Source of the DNA: Enterobacter genomosp. O
GTDB lineage: Bacteria; Pseudomonadota; Gammaproteobacteria; Enterobacterales; Enterobacteriaceae
Direction: 5' to 3'
Assembly: GCF_001022965.1 (NCBI RefSeq)
Contig: NZ_LECZ01000027.1
Span: forward strand, 744,001 to 808,000
DNA length: 64,000 bases
Shown here: positions 37,754 through 45,801 of the stretch, one piece after another
Layout of the letters: each line of letters opens with the position of its first letter
Numbering within the stretch: position 1 is the first letter of the stretch
Made by a program: the position numbers and the translations under genes
Notes under the pieces: generated by a model
Seen by the model: only the letters and a program-made list of their open reading frames with translations
Databases searched by the model: none
Told to the model about the DNA's origin: nothing

Positions 37754-38536
37754 TTACTTCAGACAAGCAATATATTTCTGGCCCGACCGCTGCACGATCT
37801 CGTCCGCACTGGCCTGGATGTTCTGCCCTTCAAACGCGCCGTACAGGCGTGAAAACGTTTTGCCTTCCAGATGACTGACAACCGACGCCACGGTGCGAGC
37901 CGGCAGCGGAAGATAATTCGGATAGCTCCACATAAACGAAACGGCGTCTTTACCGGGCGTGACCTGCAGGATATCGCCCACCAGCAACACCCCTTCCCCC
38001 TCCTGCCAGTGCAGCACCGTTCCGCCGGCAAAATGCCCGCCGAGACGCAGCAGGGTGACCGACGGGAAAATCTCCAGCGCATCCCCGTGCCAGAAGTGAA
38101 TGGCCGGGCTGTCGCGCATGACCCACTCCCTGTCGCTGGCGTGCAGATAGACCGGCGCATCAAACGCCGCGGCCCACTCCTGCATGGCGGTGTAATAGTG
38201 CGGATGCGAAATCGCAATCGCGCTGATGCCGCCGAGCGCGGTGATGAGCTTTTTTGTGGCGGGGTCGAGGTTAGCAATGCAGTCCCAGAGAATATTGCCG
38301 TGGGGCGTTTGCAGGAGCAGCGCCCGCTGGTTGATAGCAAACGCGGGGACCGTTTTAATAGCGAACAACCGCGGCTCCAGCTGCTGCCATTTGTTGCTAT
38401 GCGTGGCGGTTACGGTGTCGAAATCTGTCCATGCCTGGCCCGTAGCGGGCACATACTGGCGTTCATCCTCGCAAATCGGGCACCTGTCCGGCTGGGCGTC
38501 ATAGGCGGTTCCGCAGGTTTTACAGAGTGTAATCAT
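37754..38536 (-). CDS. Zinc-ribbon plus metallo-beta-lactamase-fold protein
   Basis: 260 residues. Residues 5-22 form a CxxC-x10-CxxC zinc ribbon (CKTC, CPIC), followed by a metallo-beta-lactamase-like fold. The usual HxHxDH metal motif is reduced to SHPHYYTAM, with later GGHFAGGTVLHW and VGDILQV. The Asp-His pair of the canonical motif is therefore missing, so a single-metal or non-hydrolytic role is possible. A good ribosome site (GGAG, five bases before ATG) supports the start. Function not recognised; it lies upstream of the carbonic anhydrase on the same strand. Confidence 0.82.
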   Translation of the reverse strand: MITLCKTCGTAYDAQPDRCPICEDERQYVPATGQAWTDFDTVTATHSNKWQQLEPRLFAIKTVPAFAINQRALLLQTPHGNILWDCIANLDPATKKLITALGGISAIAISHPHYYTAMQEWAAAFDAPVYLHASDREWVMRDSPAIHFWHGDALEIFPSVTLLRLGGHFAGGTVLHWQEGEGVLLVGDILQVTPGKDAVSFMWSYPNYLPLPARTVASVVSHLEGKTFSRLYGAFEGQNIQASADEIVQRSGQKYIACLK

Positions 38537-38661
38537 GGGCTCTCCTCAGCAATAAAGCACTGAGTATGGCAGGGATTATCGTTATGTGCTGCGAGGTACA
38601 TTGCTGGCTTTTTTTGCCCTATACTGTGCCAGAATCACATACTGAACAGAGCAGGTGCCAC

Positions 38662-38802
38662 ATGGAAATTGATCTCGAAAACTTAGTCTTTAACGGTCTG
38701 GATGAAGCCGAAGAGCGTAATGCGGAACGTCTGGACGATGCGGACAAAAAAGCGCAGGCGATTGTCGCCGACGACGACTGCGGCGATGCCTGCAAGATCT
38801 GA
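38662..38802 (+). CDS. Small acidic conserved-looking peptide, 46 residues
   Basis: Encodes a very acidic peptide beginning MEIDLENLVFNGLDEAEERN and ending DDDCGDACKI, with two cysteines only near the C terminus. Start chosen at the internal ATG because the upstream 32 codons overlap the promoter-like region of the MBL gene. It is followed within 8 bases by a strong terminator, arguing that it is transcribed on its own. No signal peptide or membrane helix. I do not recognise its function. Confidence 0.7.
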   Translation: MEIDLENLVFNGLDEAEERNAERLDDADKKAQAIVADDDCGDACKI

Positions 38803-38803
38803 T

Positions 38804-38833
38804 AAAAAAGCACCGGGAAACCGGTGCTTTTTT
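38804..38833. terminator. Bidirectional terminator
   Basis: Stem GCACCGG/CCGGTGC with a GAAA loop (38810-38827), flanked by six A and six T. Ends the small acidic gene on the plus strand and the HbpS-like operon on the minus strand. Confidence 0.93.
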
Positions 38834-38837
38834 GGTG

Positions 38838-39317
38838 TTACTTTTTGAGCCCGTCAATGGCTGCCTGCGCGCAGGCTTCATCAAGATGACCGCCCGGCGC
38901 GCCGCCGATACCGATCGCCCCGATCGTTTCATCGCCCTCTTTCACCGGCAGGCCACCCGCCAGCAGCAGGAAGCCTGGAATGTCACGCATGTTTTGCGCA
39001 CCGGCGTTGCTCTGCGCCGCTTCCATCACTTTGCCTGACGCATTCTTTGCGCTGAGCGCCGTCCAGGCTTTCATCTCACTGGCTTTAACCGTGTGCGGGC
39101 CTGCATTATCCGTGCGCTGTACCGCTTTTACCACGCCTGCCCGGTCAACCACGGTGACCGTCACCTGATAATTTTTTGCCGTACACGCCTGAATAGCGGA
39201 CGTCGCCAGCGCGTTCGCCTGGGCCAGTGAGAGATTCTTTTGACTCAACGTATCGGCCTGCGCCGCCAGGCTCAGGCTACCCGCGGCCAGTGCCGCAACC
39301 ATCATTAATTTTTTCAT
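38838..39317 (-). CDS. Secreted HbpS/GlcG-family protein
   Basis: 159 residues with a signal peptide (about 1-21, cleavage AAQA-DT). The remainder is a GlcG/HbpS (DUF336) domain: LSLAQANALATSAIQAC, VTVTVVDRAGVVKAVQRTDN, IPGFLLLAGGLPVK and IGAIGIGGAPGGHLDEACA. HbpS of Streptomyces is an exported haem-binding partner of a sensor kinase. Here the gene is the last of a minus-strand series after a kinase and regulator, with a 90-base gap and an AGGA ribosome site. Haem binding is not demonstrated by sequence. Confidence 0.85.
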   Translation of the reverse strand: MKKLMMVAALAAGSLSLAAQADTLSQKNLSLAQANALATSAIQACTAKNYQVTVTVVDRAGVVKAVQRTDNAGPHTVKASEMKAWTALSAKNASGKVMEAAQSNAGAQNMRDIPGFLLLAGGLPVKEGDETIGAIGIGGAPGGHLDEACAQAAIDGLKK

Positions 39318-39407
39318 CGCACGTCCTCGCGTGTTAGTAGACAGAGCAGAGGTTACTCAGCCGCGCGATAAAAGGTAATTCGGTTGATTACGCACTCATC
39401 CTGGTAG

Positions 39408-40019
39408 TTATACGGATTGCAATTTGTCGTATTCCCGGATTGCCTGGACCAGGCTGCTGACGCCAAGCTTGGAAAATGCCGCCGCGCGGTGCGCTTCTAC
39501 CGTTCGTGGCGAGAGGTTCAGCCGTGCGGCCGCCTCCTTGTTGCTAAGCCCTTCCATCAGTGTGCCGAGCACTTCATGTTCCCGGGCGGTCAGCTGTGCA
39601 AAACGCGCCTTAACCCGGGACGTTTCCTGCCAGTCGGCAAAGCGGCGCTGGCTTTCCCCGAAGGCCTGTCCCACCGTTTCGATAAGCTTGTCGGCATCCA
39701 GCGGCTTGGTGAAAAACTCAAAGACGCCGTTATGGAATGCCCGACGGCAGGCGTCAACGGTACCGTGTCCGGTCATGATAATCACCGGCAACAGGGGCCA
39801 GGGCCAGTTGCCCTCTTCCAGCCAGGCGAGTCCGCCTTTGCCCGGCATCCGCATGTCCAGCAGCATACAGCCCACCAGCGCCGTATCACGAGCATGGGCA
39901 GCGATAAAGGCATCGACGCTTTCAAACGTTTTTACCGGCCAGCCCATCCCCGAAAGCAAAAATGCCATCGACTCTCTGATGGATTCATCATCATCAATCA
40001 GCCAGACTGTTTTATCCAT
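39408..40019 (-). CDS. Response regulator, FixJ/TtrR type
   Basis: 203 residues. Receiver domain 1-120 with acidic pocket Asp9-Asp11, phosphoacceptor Asp55 (LLDMRMPG), MTGHG and FTKPLD; C-terminal LuxR-type HTH LTAREHEVLGTLMEGL through NLSPRTVEAHRAAAFSKLG. Its start overlaps the end of the kinase gene by 8 bases, so they are translationally coupled. Likely targets are its own gene neighbourhood; no operator was recognised. Confidence 0.93.
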   Translation of the reverse strand: MDKTVWLIDDDESIRESMAFLLSGMGWPVKTFESVDAFIAAHARDTALVGCMLLDMRMPGKGGLAWLEEGNWPWPLLPVIIMTGHGTVDACRRAFHNGVFEFFTKPLDADKLIETVGQAFGESQRRFADWQETSRVKARFAQLTAREHEVLGTLMEGLSNKEAAARLNLSPRTVEAHRAAAFSKLGVSSLVQAIREYDKLQSV

Positions 40020-41340
40020 TCTTCGCCTCCTTTCCGTGCGCCAGCTGTAGTCGGATCTGCGCCCCGCCCTGCGGGGCGTTACCCAGCGTAATCGAGCCGT
40101 TCATACGCGTCATCAATGACTCCGTTAAGGTCATCCCCAGACCGATACCCACTTCTCTGCCGCTATAAAACGGCATGAAGGCATTCTGTAACGCCTCAGG
40201 GCTAAAGCCCGGGCCGCCGTCAGTGACGGTAATCAGGACGCCGCTCTCGTTCTTTTGACTCTCAATTTTTACCCAACCGGCAGTATCCGGCTGCTGGGCC
40301 TGAATGGCGTTGCTGAGCAAGTTATGCAACACCTGTTCCAGCCAGAGAGGGTCAGCCAGCACCGTCGTTGCTTCCGGGGCGAAAGCATGGCTGACCGTAA
40401 TATGCTCGGCCCTGCGCTCATGCTCCAGCAGGTTCACCACCTGCAGCCAGCAGTGCACCAGATCGGTTTCACGCAGGATCACCTTCTCCTGCACAACGTG
40501 CTCGCGAAAACGGGTCAGCAAAGCGCTAATACGCTGCGTTTGCGTCAGTGCGGCCGCCAGCGCCTGCGGCACGGCCTGCACGTTGTCCTGCTGCAGCTGG
40601 CGCTGCGCGCCCTGGATCCACGTCTGCGCCGCGGTAAGGGGCTGGTTTATCTCATGCACAATTCCAGCGGTGATTTCCCCCAGGGTATTAAGCCTGGCGT
40701 GTTGGTAATAGAGCGCTCTTTGCTCGGCCTCCTTCCGCGCTCTACGCTGCCAGAGCACCACGCTCGCCAGCGCAATCACTATCCCCCATCCAATAAAAAT
40801 CAAGGGATATATAAACCCGTTGACGCCGAACCAGGCCGGCTGTGAATCGGCCTCCAGCGTAAAAGGCTGAGTATACTGCGGGAAGGTGCGTTGCCAGTGC
40901 CAGAAGGCATCAGACGCCTGCTCGTCACCGTTCGGCATAAAGCGGATCCCGAGGTGATTGAAAGGATGATGGGCGTTCAGGATCGGGCCGAGGTCTACCA
41001 GCACGCGGATTTGACGCCAGGGGTTGTATAGCCAGTACTGCATCTCGTGGGCAGGCTCAACCCGCGGCGCATCTAGCGCGCGTGCGGTGGTTTTTTCCAG
41101 GGCAAGCAGCTGGGGGAATTTTTTGCGCAGGGCGGCAATATCTTCATCGCCATTCAGAAGCGGCAGTACGGATTCATTTTGCGTCAGCACCGCGCTTAGT
41201 TCAGCGAAGAGCGCCGCGAACTCGCGATCGCGCTCCCAGAACTGGCGGCGGATTTGTTCGGCGTAGAGCAGCACGCCGCTTAACGTGCACGCTATCGCCC
41301 AAAGAACGATAGCGCGCCTCATCATGTTTTTGGTGGTCAT
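40012..41340 (-). CDS. Sensor histidine kinase with periplasmic domain
   Basis: About 442 residues from ATG at 41340 (MTTKNMMRRAIVLWAIA); a start 20 codons upstream or at the ATG pair five codons downstream is possible, none with a good ribosome site. One N-terminal helix, a periplasmic region of about 160 residues, a second helix (GFIYPLIFIGWGIVIALASV), then HisKA with phosphoacceptor in GIVHEINQPLTAA and a HATPase domain (LLSNAIQA, VTDGGPGFS, GIGLGMTLTES). This is the FixL/DctB/TtrS-like class of kinase that pairs with FixJ-type regulators. Confidence 0.92.
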   Translation of the reverse strand: MTTKNMMRRAIVLWAIACTLSGVLLYAEQIRRQFWERDREFAALFAELSAVLTQNESVLPLLNGDEDIAALRKKFPQLLALEKTTARALDAPRVEPAHEMQYWLYNPWRQIRVLVDLGPILNAHHPFNHLGIRFMPNGDEQASDAFWHWQRTFPQYTQPFTLEADSQPAWFGVNGFIYPLIFIGWGIVIALASVVLWQRRARKEAEQRALYYQHARLNTLGEITAGIVHEINQPLTAAQTWIQGAQRQLQQDNVQAVPQALAAALTQTQRISALLTRFREHVVQEKVILRETDLVHCWLQVVNLLEHERRAEHITVSHAFAPEATTVLADPLWLEQVLHNLLSNAIQAQQPDTAGWVKIESQKNESGVLITVTDGGPGFSPEALQNAFMPFYSGREVGIGLGMTLTESLMTRMNGSITLGNAPQGGAQIRLQLAHGKEAKNG

Positions 41341-41413
41341 TGTGTTAACGGAGCAGTGACGGATACCGTTGACCTTATCAGTTAACACCTGTAAGAACAA
41401 AAAACGCGGCGTT

Positions 41414-42820
41414 TTAGATCTCCGGCGTTGATTTGAAGCCGGTCAGCATAAGCATGATCCCGTCGGGTGAAGAGGCGGGTTCAAACTGATAGTGATTTCC
41501 CTGGCGATCGCCGCCGATATACCACGAGATCTCCGTTTTACCTTCTGCCAGCGCCTTACGCACCGCTTTATCCACGTCCACCATCCGGTATTCACGAGAA
41601 TGGTTCAGATAAAGTATGGCATCGGAGTTGTAATGACAGGCCGGACGCGACGTCCACTTCACGGTAGCAGGATCCCAGTCGTTGCTGGCCGGATAGAAGA
41701 AGATCTGATCGGCACCGTTTTTTTCTACCTTCCCCCCGAAAATACGTATGCGGTATTTAAACATGGACGGATCCTGCCCGGCGGGCAGCGGAGGAATATG
41801 GAATTTAACCAGGCTCAGCGTCTCGCTGTTTTTCGTGCGTCCGCCGTTCTGCCAGTTATCCTCAACAAGTAACACCTGCGGTGAAGGTTGGGTAATGTTC
41901 GGTTCGAGACTGCTGAGCCAGACGTTGGCTTTCGCCAGAGAATAGCCGTATGGCACCGTTGAACCACAGTCCATACCCCGGTTCATACAGCGTTCGGTCA
42001 TAAAGCGGGCGGCATCTTCCGTCCAGCCGTTCATAAAATCGGCATGCGCCGTATAGAGACTGCCCCAGCGCTCTTCACGTTCGTCGCCATGCATCACCGG
42101 ATCAAGCGACAGCTGCGCCTTACCGGTGTCCAGGCTGGTGATGCCGTGCAGCACGTAAGCCACATTCATATTCACCGTCGGAATTTTTACCGGGAACGCG
42201 CTCGGGCACTGGCCGTTAACGTCATATGCCGCGTTGGCATGGCCGTGACCCGGCTTCAGATTCACGCCGTCCCAGCAGTTCGGGAACTGAATGCCAATAT
42301 TAAACTGGACGGCATCATTGGCCTTACGTAGCCCGCAAACCTCTCCGATTTTGCTGCTGTACCCTTTACCGTTCGCGCACAGGAAGGTGATATGGGGGTT
42401 TGGCGCGCTGCCGTGGTGATCCCCTGCGAGCAGCGACAGCCCCGCCGGGAATGGCTGTAAAGGGTAAGTATCTACCTTTGCTGCCTGATAATAGGTTTTT
42501 TGATAGGCGGGTTTGACCACCGTCCCGTCAGGCAATCTCATAGAAGGCGCCCAGTAGGCCGAACTGTCTGCTTTGTTATCACAGGTCGTCTCTTCGTGCT
42601 GGCGCAAGGTTTCCCGGCTCGAAAAGGCATCGGTATGGGTATTGCCAAAGAAATCGTGCCACATGGCCTGGTTGGGCAAACCAAACATCATGATGGCATC
42701 ATCGCCGAGGGTGTGGATGTAGCTGCAAACGACATGCGCCTGCGGCCCGGCATGCGCTGCCTGCATGGCAATCAGTGACGCGGTGGCTAACAGGGCGGGT
42801 GTGAATACGGTCCGTTTCAT
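41414..42820 (-). CDS. Secreted DUF1996 protein with C-terminal DNRLRE/CBM96-like domain
   Basis: 468 residues from ATG at 42820 (GGAG six bases upstream; an ATG four codons earlier lies within that site). Signal peptide ends near QAAHA-GPQ. Residues about 60-270 carry DUF1996 hallmarks: FPNCWDGVNLKPGHGHANAA and HHGSAPNPHITFLC. The C-terminal ~170 residues (LLVEDNWQNGGRTKN, YRMVDVDKAVRKALAEGK) look like a beta-sandwich of the DNRLRE/CBM96 type. DUF1996 is commonest in fungi and actinobacteria. Same strand as, and 73 bases upstream of, the kinase gene. Function unknown, possibly polysaccharide binding or processing. Confidence 0.82.
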   Translation of the reverse strand: MKRTVFTPALLATASLIAMQAAHAGPQAHVVCSYIHTLGDDAIMMFGLPNQAMWHDFFGNTHTDAFSSRETLRQHEETTCDNKADSSAYWAPSMRLPDGTVVKPAYQKTYYQAAKVDTYPLQPFPAGLSLLAGDHHGSAPNPHITFLCANGKGYSSKIGEVCGLRKANDAVQFNIGIQFPNCWDGVNLKPGHGHANAAYDVNGQCPSAFPVKIPTVNMNVAYVLHGITSLDTGKAQLSLDPVMHGDEREERWGSLYTAHADFMNGWTEDAARFMTERCMNRGMDCGSTVPYGYSLAKANVWLSSLEPNITQPSPQVLLVEDNWQNGGRTKNSETLSLVKFHIPPLPAGQDPSMFKYRIRIFGGKVEKNGADQIFFYPASNDWDPATVKWTSRPACHYNSDAILYLNHSREYRMVDVDKAVRKALAEGKTEISWYIGGDRQGNHYQFEPASSPDGIMLMLTGFKSTPEI

Positions 42821-42900
42821 TATTATCTCCATTTGTGAAAGGAGATAGTGTTAACAAAACGGCTATGATTAACCGAGGATTTCCCTGCGTACTTTTCCGC

Positions 42901-42984
42901 TCATCCTCGCTTTACAGTGCCCACGCACAGCTCATTCCAGTACATTTCGCGCGTGCGGCGCAATTCAGCGTGACGTTTTATCAT
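42901..42984 (-). CDS. Candidate micropeptide, 27 residues
   Basis: Encodes MIKRHAELRRTREMYWNELC followed by VGTVKRG, strongly basic. GGAG lies seven bases before its ATG. It overlaps the end of the 55-residue ORF by 20 bases in another frame, the pattern of coupled genes. No homologue recognised. Confidence 0.35.
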   Translation of the reverse strand: MIKRHAELRRTREMYWNELCVGTVKRG

Positions 42985-43132
42985 GGAACCACTCCGGGTC
43001 AATGTTGGCAACGTCTACGCCATACAGGCTGGCGACAGGCAGGATTGACTCAAGAACACGTTGCGCGCTGTTCTCCGCATTCACTGGTCGGGTCGCAAAA
43101 AACCGCCGTAACGTGCTGATCCATTTTTTCAT
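42965..43132 (-). CDS. Candidate small protein, 55 residues
   Basis: Runs from ATG at 43132 (MKKWISTLRRFFATRPVNAE) to DPEWFHDKTSR. A GAGAGG ribosome site sits eight bases upstream. Codon choice (CTG, GCG, CGC, ACG) is like that of neighbouring real genes. A basic amphipathic N terminus is followed by a mixed C-terminal half; there is no clear signal peptide. It lies 144 bases upstream of the DUF1996 gene on the same strand. Not recognised. Confidence 0.45.
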   Translation of the reverse strand: MKKWISTLRRFFATRPVNAENSAQRVLESILPVASLYGVDVANIDPEWFHDKTSR

Positions 43133-43371
43133 CGTCTCAACCTCTCTCGCTTAACCTGTCCACAGTTAAACACCCAATTTCCACCCAAGGGAAATACCAA
43201 AATCCACTGTCGATGTGCAGGATTTGCAAATAGCGCCCCGTTCTTTTCACTCTTCATTAACACCTTGTTCACTAATGCTTTTTTGCTAATAACAAAGAAC
43301 GATTTCTTATTTGGCGATAGCTTTCGCTTATGGGAGCGTAGCGGGGTAAAACAAAAACAACGGGATGGCGT

Positions 43372-44208
43372 ATGACTATGGCAGCAAATATGAAAGGGTT
43401 TACAAAACGGACACTGGTTCTGGGATTGCTGGCGGCCGGGAGCCTGCTTTCAGCGCAGGCGCAGGCCGATCAGCTGGCGGATATTAAGGCCGCAGGGGTG
43501 GTAAAAGTGGCCACCTTTGACGCCAACCCGCCGTTTGGCTCCATTGATGCCAAAACGCACGAGATCGTGGGCTACGACGTGGACTTCGCCAACGCGCTGG
43601 CAAAATCGCTCGGCGTGAAGCTTGAACTGGTTGCCACCAATCCGGCCAACCGCATTCCGCTGCTGCAGTCCGGCAAAGCGGACCTGATCGTGGCGGATAT
43701 CACCATCACGCCAGAACGCGCGCAGGTGATTGACTTCTCGACGCCTTACTTTGTCACCGGCCAGCAGTTCCTGGTTCCGGCGAAATCCCCGGACAAGCTC
43801 GATGACTACAGCCGGGCGCGTATTGGCGCGGTAAAAGGCACAACGGGTGAACAGGCTCTGCACCAGCGTTTCCCGCAGTCCCGCGTGCTCTCGTATGACG
43901 ACATTCCGCTGGCGCTGACGGCACTGCGCAACGGCAACGTGCAGGCCATTACCCAGGACAGCACTATTCTGGCCGGTCTGCTGGCGCAGGCGCCGGACAA
44001 AGCGAACTTCAAAATTCTGCCCGACCTGCTGAGCAAAGAAGAGATTGGCGTCGGGGTGAAAAAAGGTGAAACGGCGCTGCTGAAAGCCGTCAACGATGAG
44101 CTGGTCAATCTCGAGAAGAACGGCCAGGCGGCAAAAATCTACGACGTCTGGTTTGGTCCAGGCACCCCAGCCCCTCAGCCTCGCGCCTTTAAAATAGAAG
44201 CTAAGTAA
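43372..44208 (+). CDS. Amino-acid ABC transporter, periplasmic binding protein
   Basis: 278-residue solute-binding family 3 protein. Signal peptide about residues 10-32 (LVLGLLAAGSLLSAQAQA-DQ). The mature part has the typical lobe sequence VVKVATFDANPPFGSIDA, GYDVDFANALAKSLGVKLEL, KADLIVADITITPERAQVIDFS and GAVKGTTGEQAL. Three in-frame ATGs (43372, 43378, 43390) compete. First gene of a four-gene importer; the polar amino acid carried cannot be assigned from sequence alone. Confidence 0.93.
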   Translation: MTMAANMKGFTKRTLVLGLLAAGSLLSAQAQADQLADIKAAGVVKVATFDANPPFGSIDAKTHEIVGYDVDFANALAKSLGVKLELVATNPANRIPLLQSGKADLIVADITITPERAQVIDFSTPYFVTGQQFLVPAKSPDKLDDYSRARIGAVKGTTGEQALHQRFPQSRVLSYDDIPLALTALRNGNVQAITQDSTILAGLLAQAPDKANFKILPDLLSKEEIGVGVKKGETALLKAVNDELVNLEKNGQAAKIYDVWFGPGTPAPQPRAFKIEAK

Positions 44209-44209
44209 T

Positions 44210-45025
44210 ATGCTCTCAGGTTTATTTTCACACTCCGCGGCCGGTGCCGCGGATTTTTCACATCTGGAACAGGCCAGCGTCGAGTTTCGTCATGTGGACA
44301 AACGCTACGGTGACCATCAGGTTTTAAACGACATTAACCTCACCATTACGCCCGGTGAAGTGGTGGCCATCCTCGGCCCTTCGGGCTCCGGTAAATCCAC
44401 CCTGATTCGTCTGATCAACCAGCTTGAAACCCTGAGCGGCGGAGAGATTCTGGTCGACAACAAGCCTACCGGCAAGCTTTCCGGTACCGGGCTGCGCCAG
44501 CTGCGAAGCCGCGTGGGGTTTGTGTTCCAGCAGTTTAATCTTTACGCCCATCTTACCGCCAGCCAGAACATCACCCTGGCACTGGAGCACGTTCACGGCT
44601 GGAAGCCGCAACCGGCCCAGGAGCGCGCGCTGGCCCTGCTTGAGAAGGTCGGGATGCTGGAAAAAGCCCACCATTTCCCGGCAGAGCTTTCCGGTGGACA
44701 GCAGCAGCGCGTGGCGATTGCCCGCGCCCTGGCCTCTTCACCGCAGATAATCCTCTTTGATGAACCCACCTCAGCGCTGGATCCGGAGATGATTGGCGAA
44801 GTGCTGTTTGTGATGAAAGCCCTCGCCCACAGCGGGATCACGATGATTGTGGTGACCCATGAGATGCAGTTCGCCCGGGAAATTGCTGACCGGGTCGTCT
44901 TTATCGACGGCGGGCAAATTCTGGAAGTTGCGCCGCCGGCGCAATTCTTCAGTCGGCCCGCGCATCCGCGCGCGCAGCGGTTCCTGCAAAAGGTGCTGAA
45001 CCCGCTGCATCAGGAGCATCTCTGA
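44210..45025 (+). CDS. Amino-acid ABC transporter, ATP-binding protein
   Basis: 271 residues of the GlnQ/HisP family. Walker A GPSGSGKST, Q-loop FVFQQFNLYAHLT, signature LSGGQQQRVAIARALA, Walker B ILFDEPTSALDPE and H-loop VVTHEM are all intact. It has about 25 extra residues before the ABC core. It starts one base after the binding-protein stop and its TGA overlaps the next ATG. Confidence 0.95.
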   Translation: MLSGLFSHSAAGAADFSHLEQASVEFRHVDKRYGDHQVLNDINLTITPGEVVAILGPSGSGKSTLIRLINQLETLSGGEILVDNKPTGKLSGTGLRQLRSRVGFVFQQFNLYAHLTASQNITLALEHVHGWKPQPAQERALALLEKVGMLEKAHHFPAELSGGQQQRVAIARALASSPQIILFDEPTSALDPEMIGEVLFVMKALAHSGITMIVVTHEMQFAREIADRVVFIDGGQILEVAPPAQFFSRPAHPRAQRFLQKVLNPLHQEHL

Positions 45026-45801
45026 TGCCCGCGCTCGACTGGCAGGGTGTGCTGACCGGACAGCCTCTGCAGTGGATCTTCTCCGGATTTCTCACCACCC
45101 TGTGGGTGACGCTTGCGGGGGTTATGCTGGCCAGCCTGCTCGCCCTGCTCTTTATGCTCCTGCGCCTTGCCGGCGGACGCGTCGGGAACGCGGTCGTCAG
45201 CGGCTGGGTATCTTTGTTTCGCAATACCCCGCTGCTGGTCCAGCTGCTGTTCTGGTATTTTGCCGCCTGGAACGGACTGCCGCAGGCGTTTCGCGACGCG
45301 GTGAACGCCGATCACAGCTGGTCAATTCTGCCCGGAGACGTCTGGTGGTTTACGCCCGAGTTCCTCTGTTCGGCCTGGGGGTTGGGCGTTTTTACCTCGG
45401 CGTTTTTAATCGAAGAAGTGGAATCGGGATTGCGTTCTGTTCCGGCCGGGCAGCGCGAGGCGGCGCTCGCCCAGGGTTTCTCCGCGTGGCGCCTGTTTCG
45501 TTACATCCTTCTGCCTCAGGGGCTGGCAAACGCCTGGCAGCCCGTTGTGGGGCAGTATCTTAATCTGATGAAGCTCTCTTCGCTCGCCAGCGGGATTGGC
45601 TTCGCCGAGCTGACCTATCAGGTCAGGCAGATTGAAAGCTATAACGCGCACGCGCTCGAGGCATTTACCCTCGGTACCGCACTCTATCTCCTGACCGGCC
45701 TGGCGATGGGGATGGTGCTGGTTCGCATCGGACCTCAAGCGAAACGTAAGCGCCCGATCGTCGTCACCTCAGGGAGTGAGAAACATGATTGCCGGACTTA
45801 A
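45025..45801 (+). CDS. Amino-acid ABC transporter, permease 1
   Basis: 258-residue inner-membrane permease of the HisMQ/GltJ type with about five helices and an EAA-type loop (QREAALAQGFSAWRLFRYILLPQGL). The segment SLFRNTPLLVQLLFWYFAAW is characteristic of this family. It resembles GltJ in carrying a longer insertion between helices. It is coupled to the ATPase gene by TGATG. Confidence 0.93.
   Translation: MPALDWQGVLTGQPLQWIFSGFLTTLWVTLAGVMLASLLALLFMLLRLAGGRVGNAVVSGWVSLFRNTPLLVQLLFWYFAAWNGLPQAFRDAVNADHSWSILPGDVWWFTPEFLCSAWGLGVFTSAFLIEEVESGLRSVPAGQREAALAQGFSAWRLFRYILLPQGLANAWQPVVGQYLNLMKLSSLASGIGFAELTYQVRQIESYNAHALEAFTLGTALYLLTGLAMGMVLVRIGPQAKRKRPIVVTSGSEKHDCRT

Larger units (their letters stand above)
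42821..43371. other. Divergent region between the DUF1996 gene and the amino-acid ABC operon
   Basis: 551 bases. The left half on the minus strand contains two overlapping small ORFs with ribosome sites (listed separately). The right 240 bases are AT-rich and must hold the promoter for the plus-strand ABC operon; no regulator site was recognised. Confidence 0.5.

Noticed and set aside
38662..38802. Acidic peptide as a RiPP precursor
   Set aside because: No radical SAM, cyclodehydratase or DUF692-type maturation enzyme is encoded nearby; the MBL-fold neighbour is on the other strand and not a known maturase.
42835..43119. 94-residue plus-strand ORF before the ABC operon
   Set aside because: No good ribosome site and composition unlike a protein; the minus strand has better small ORFs.
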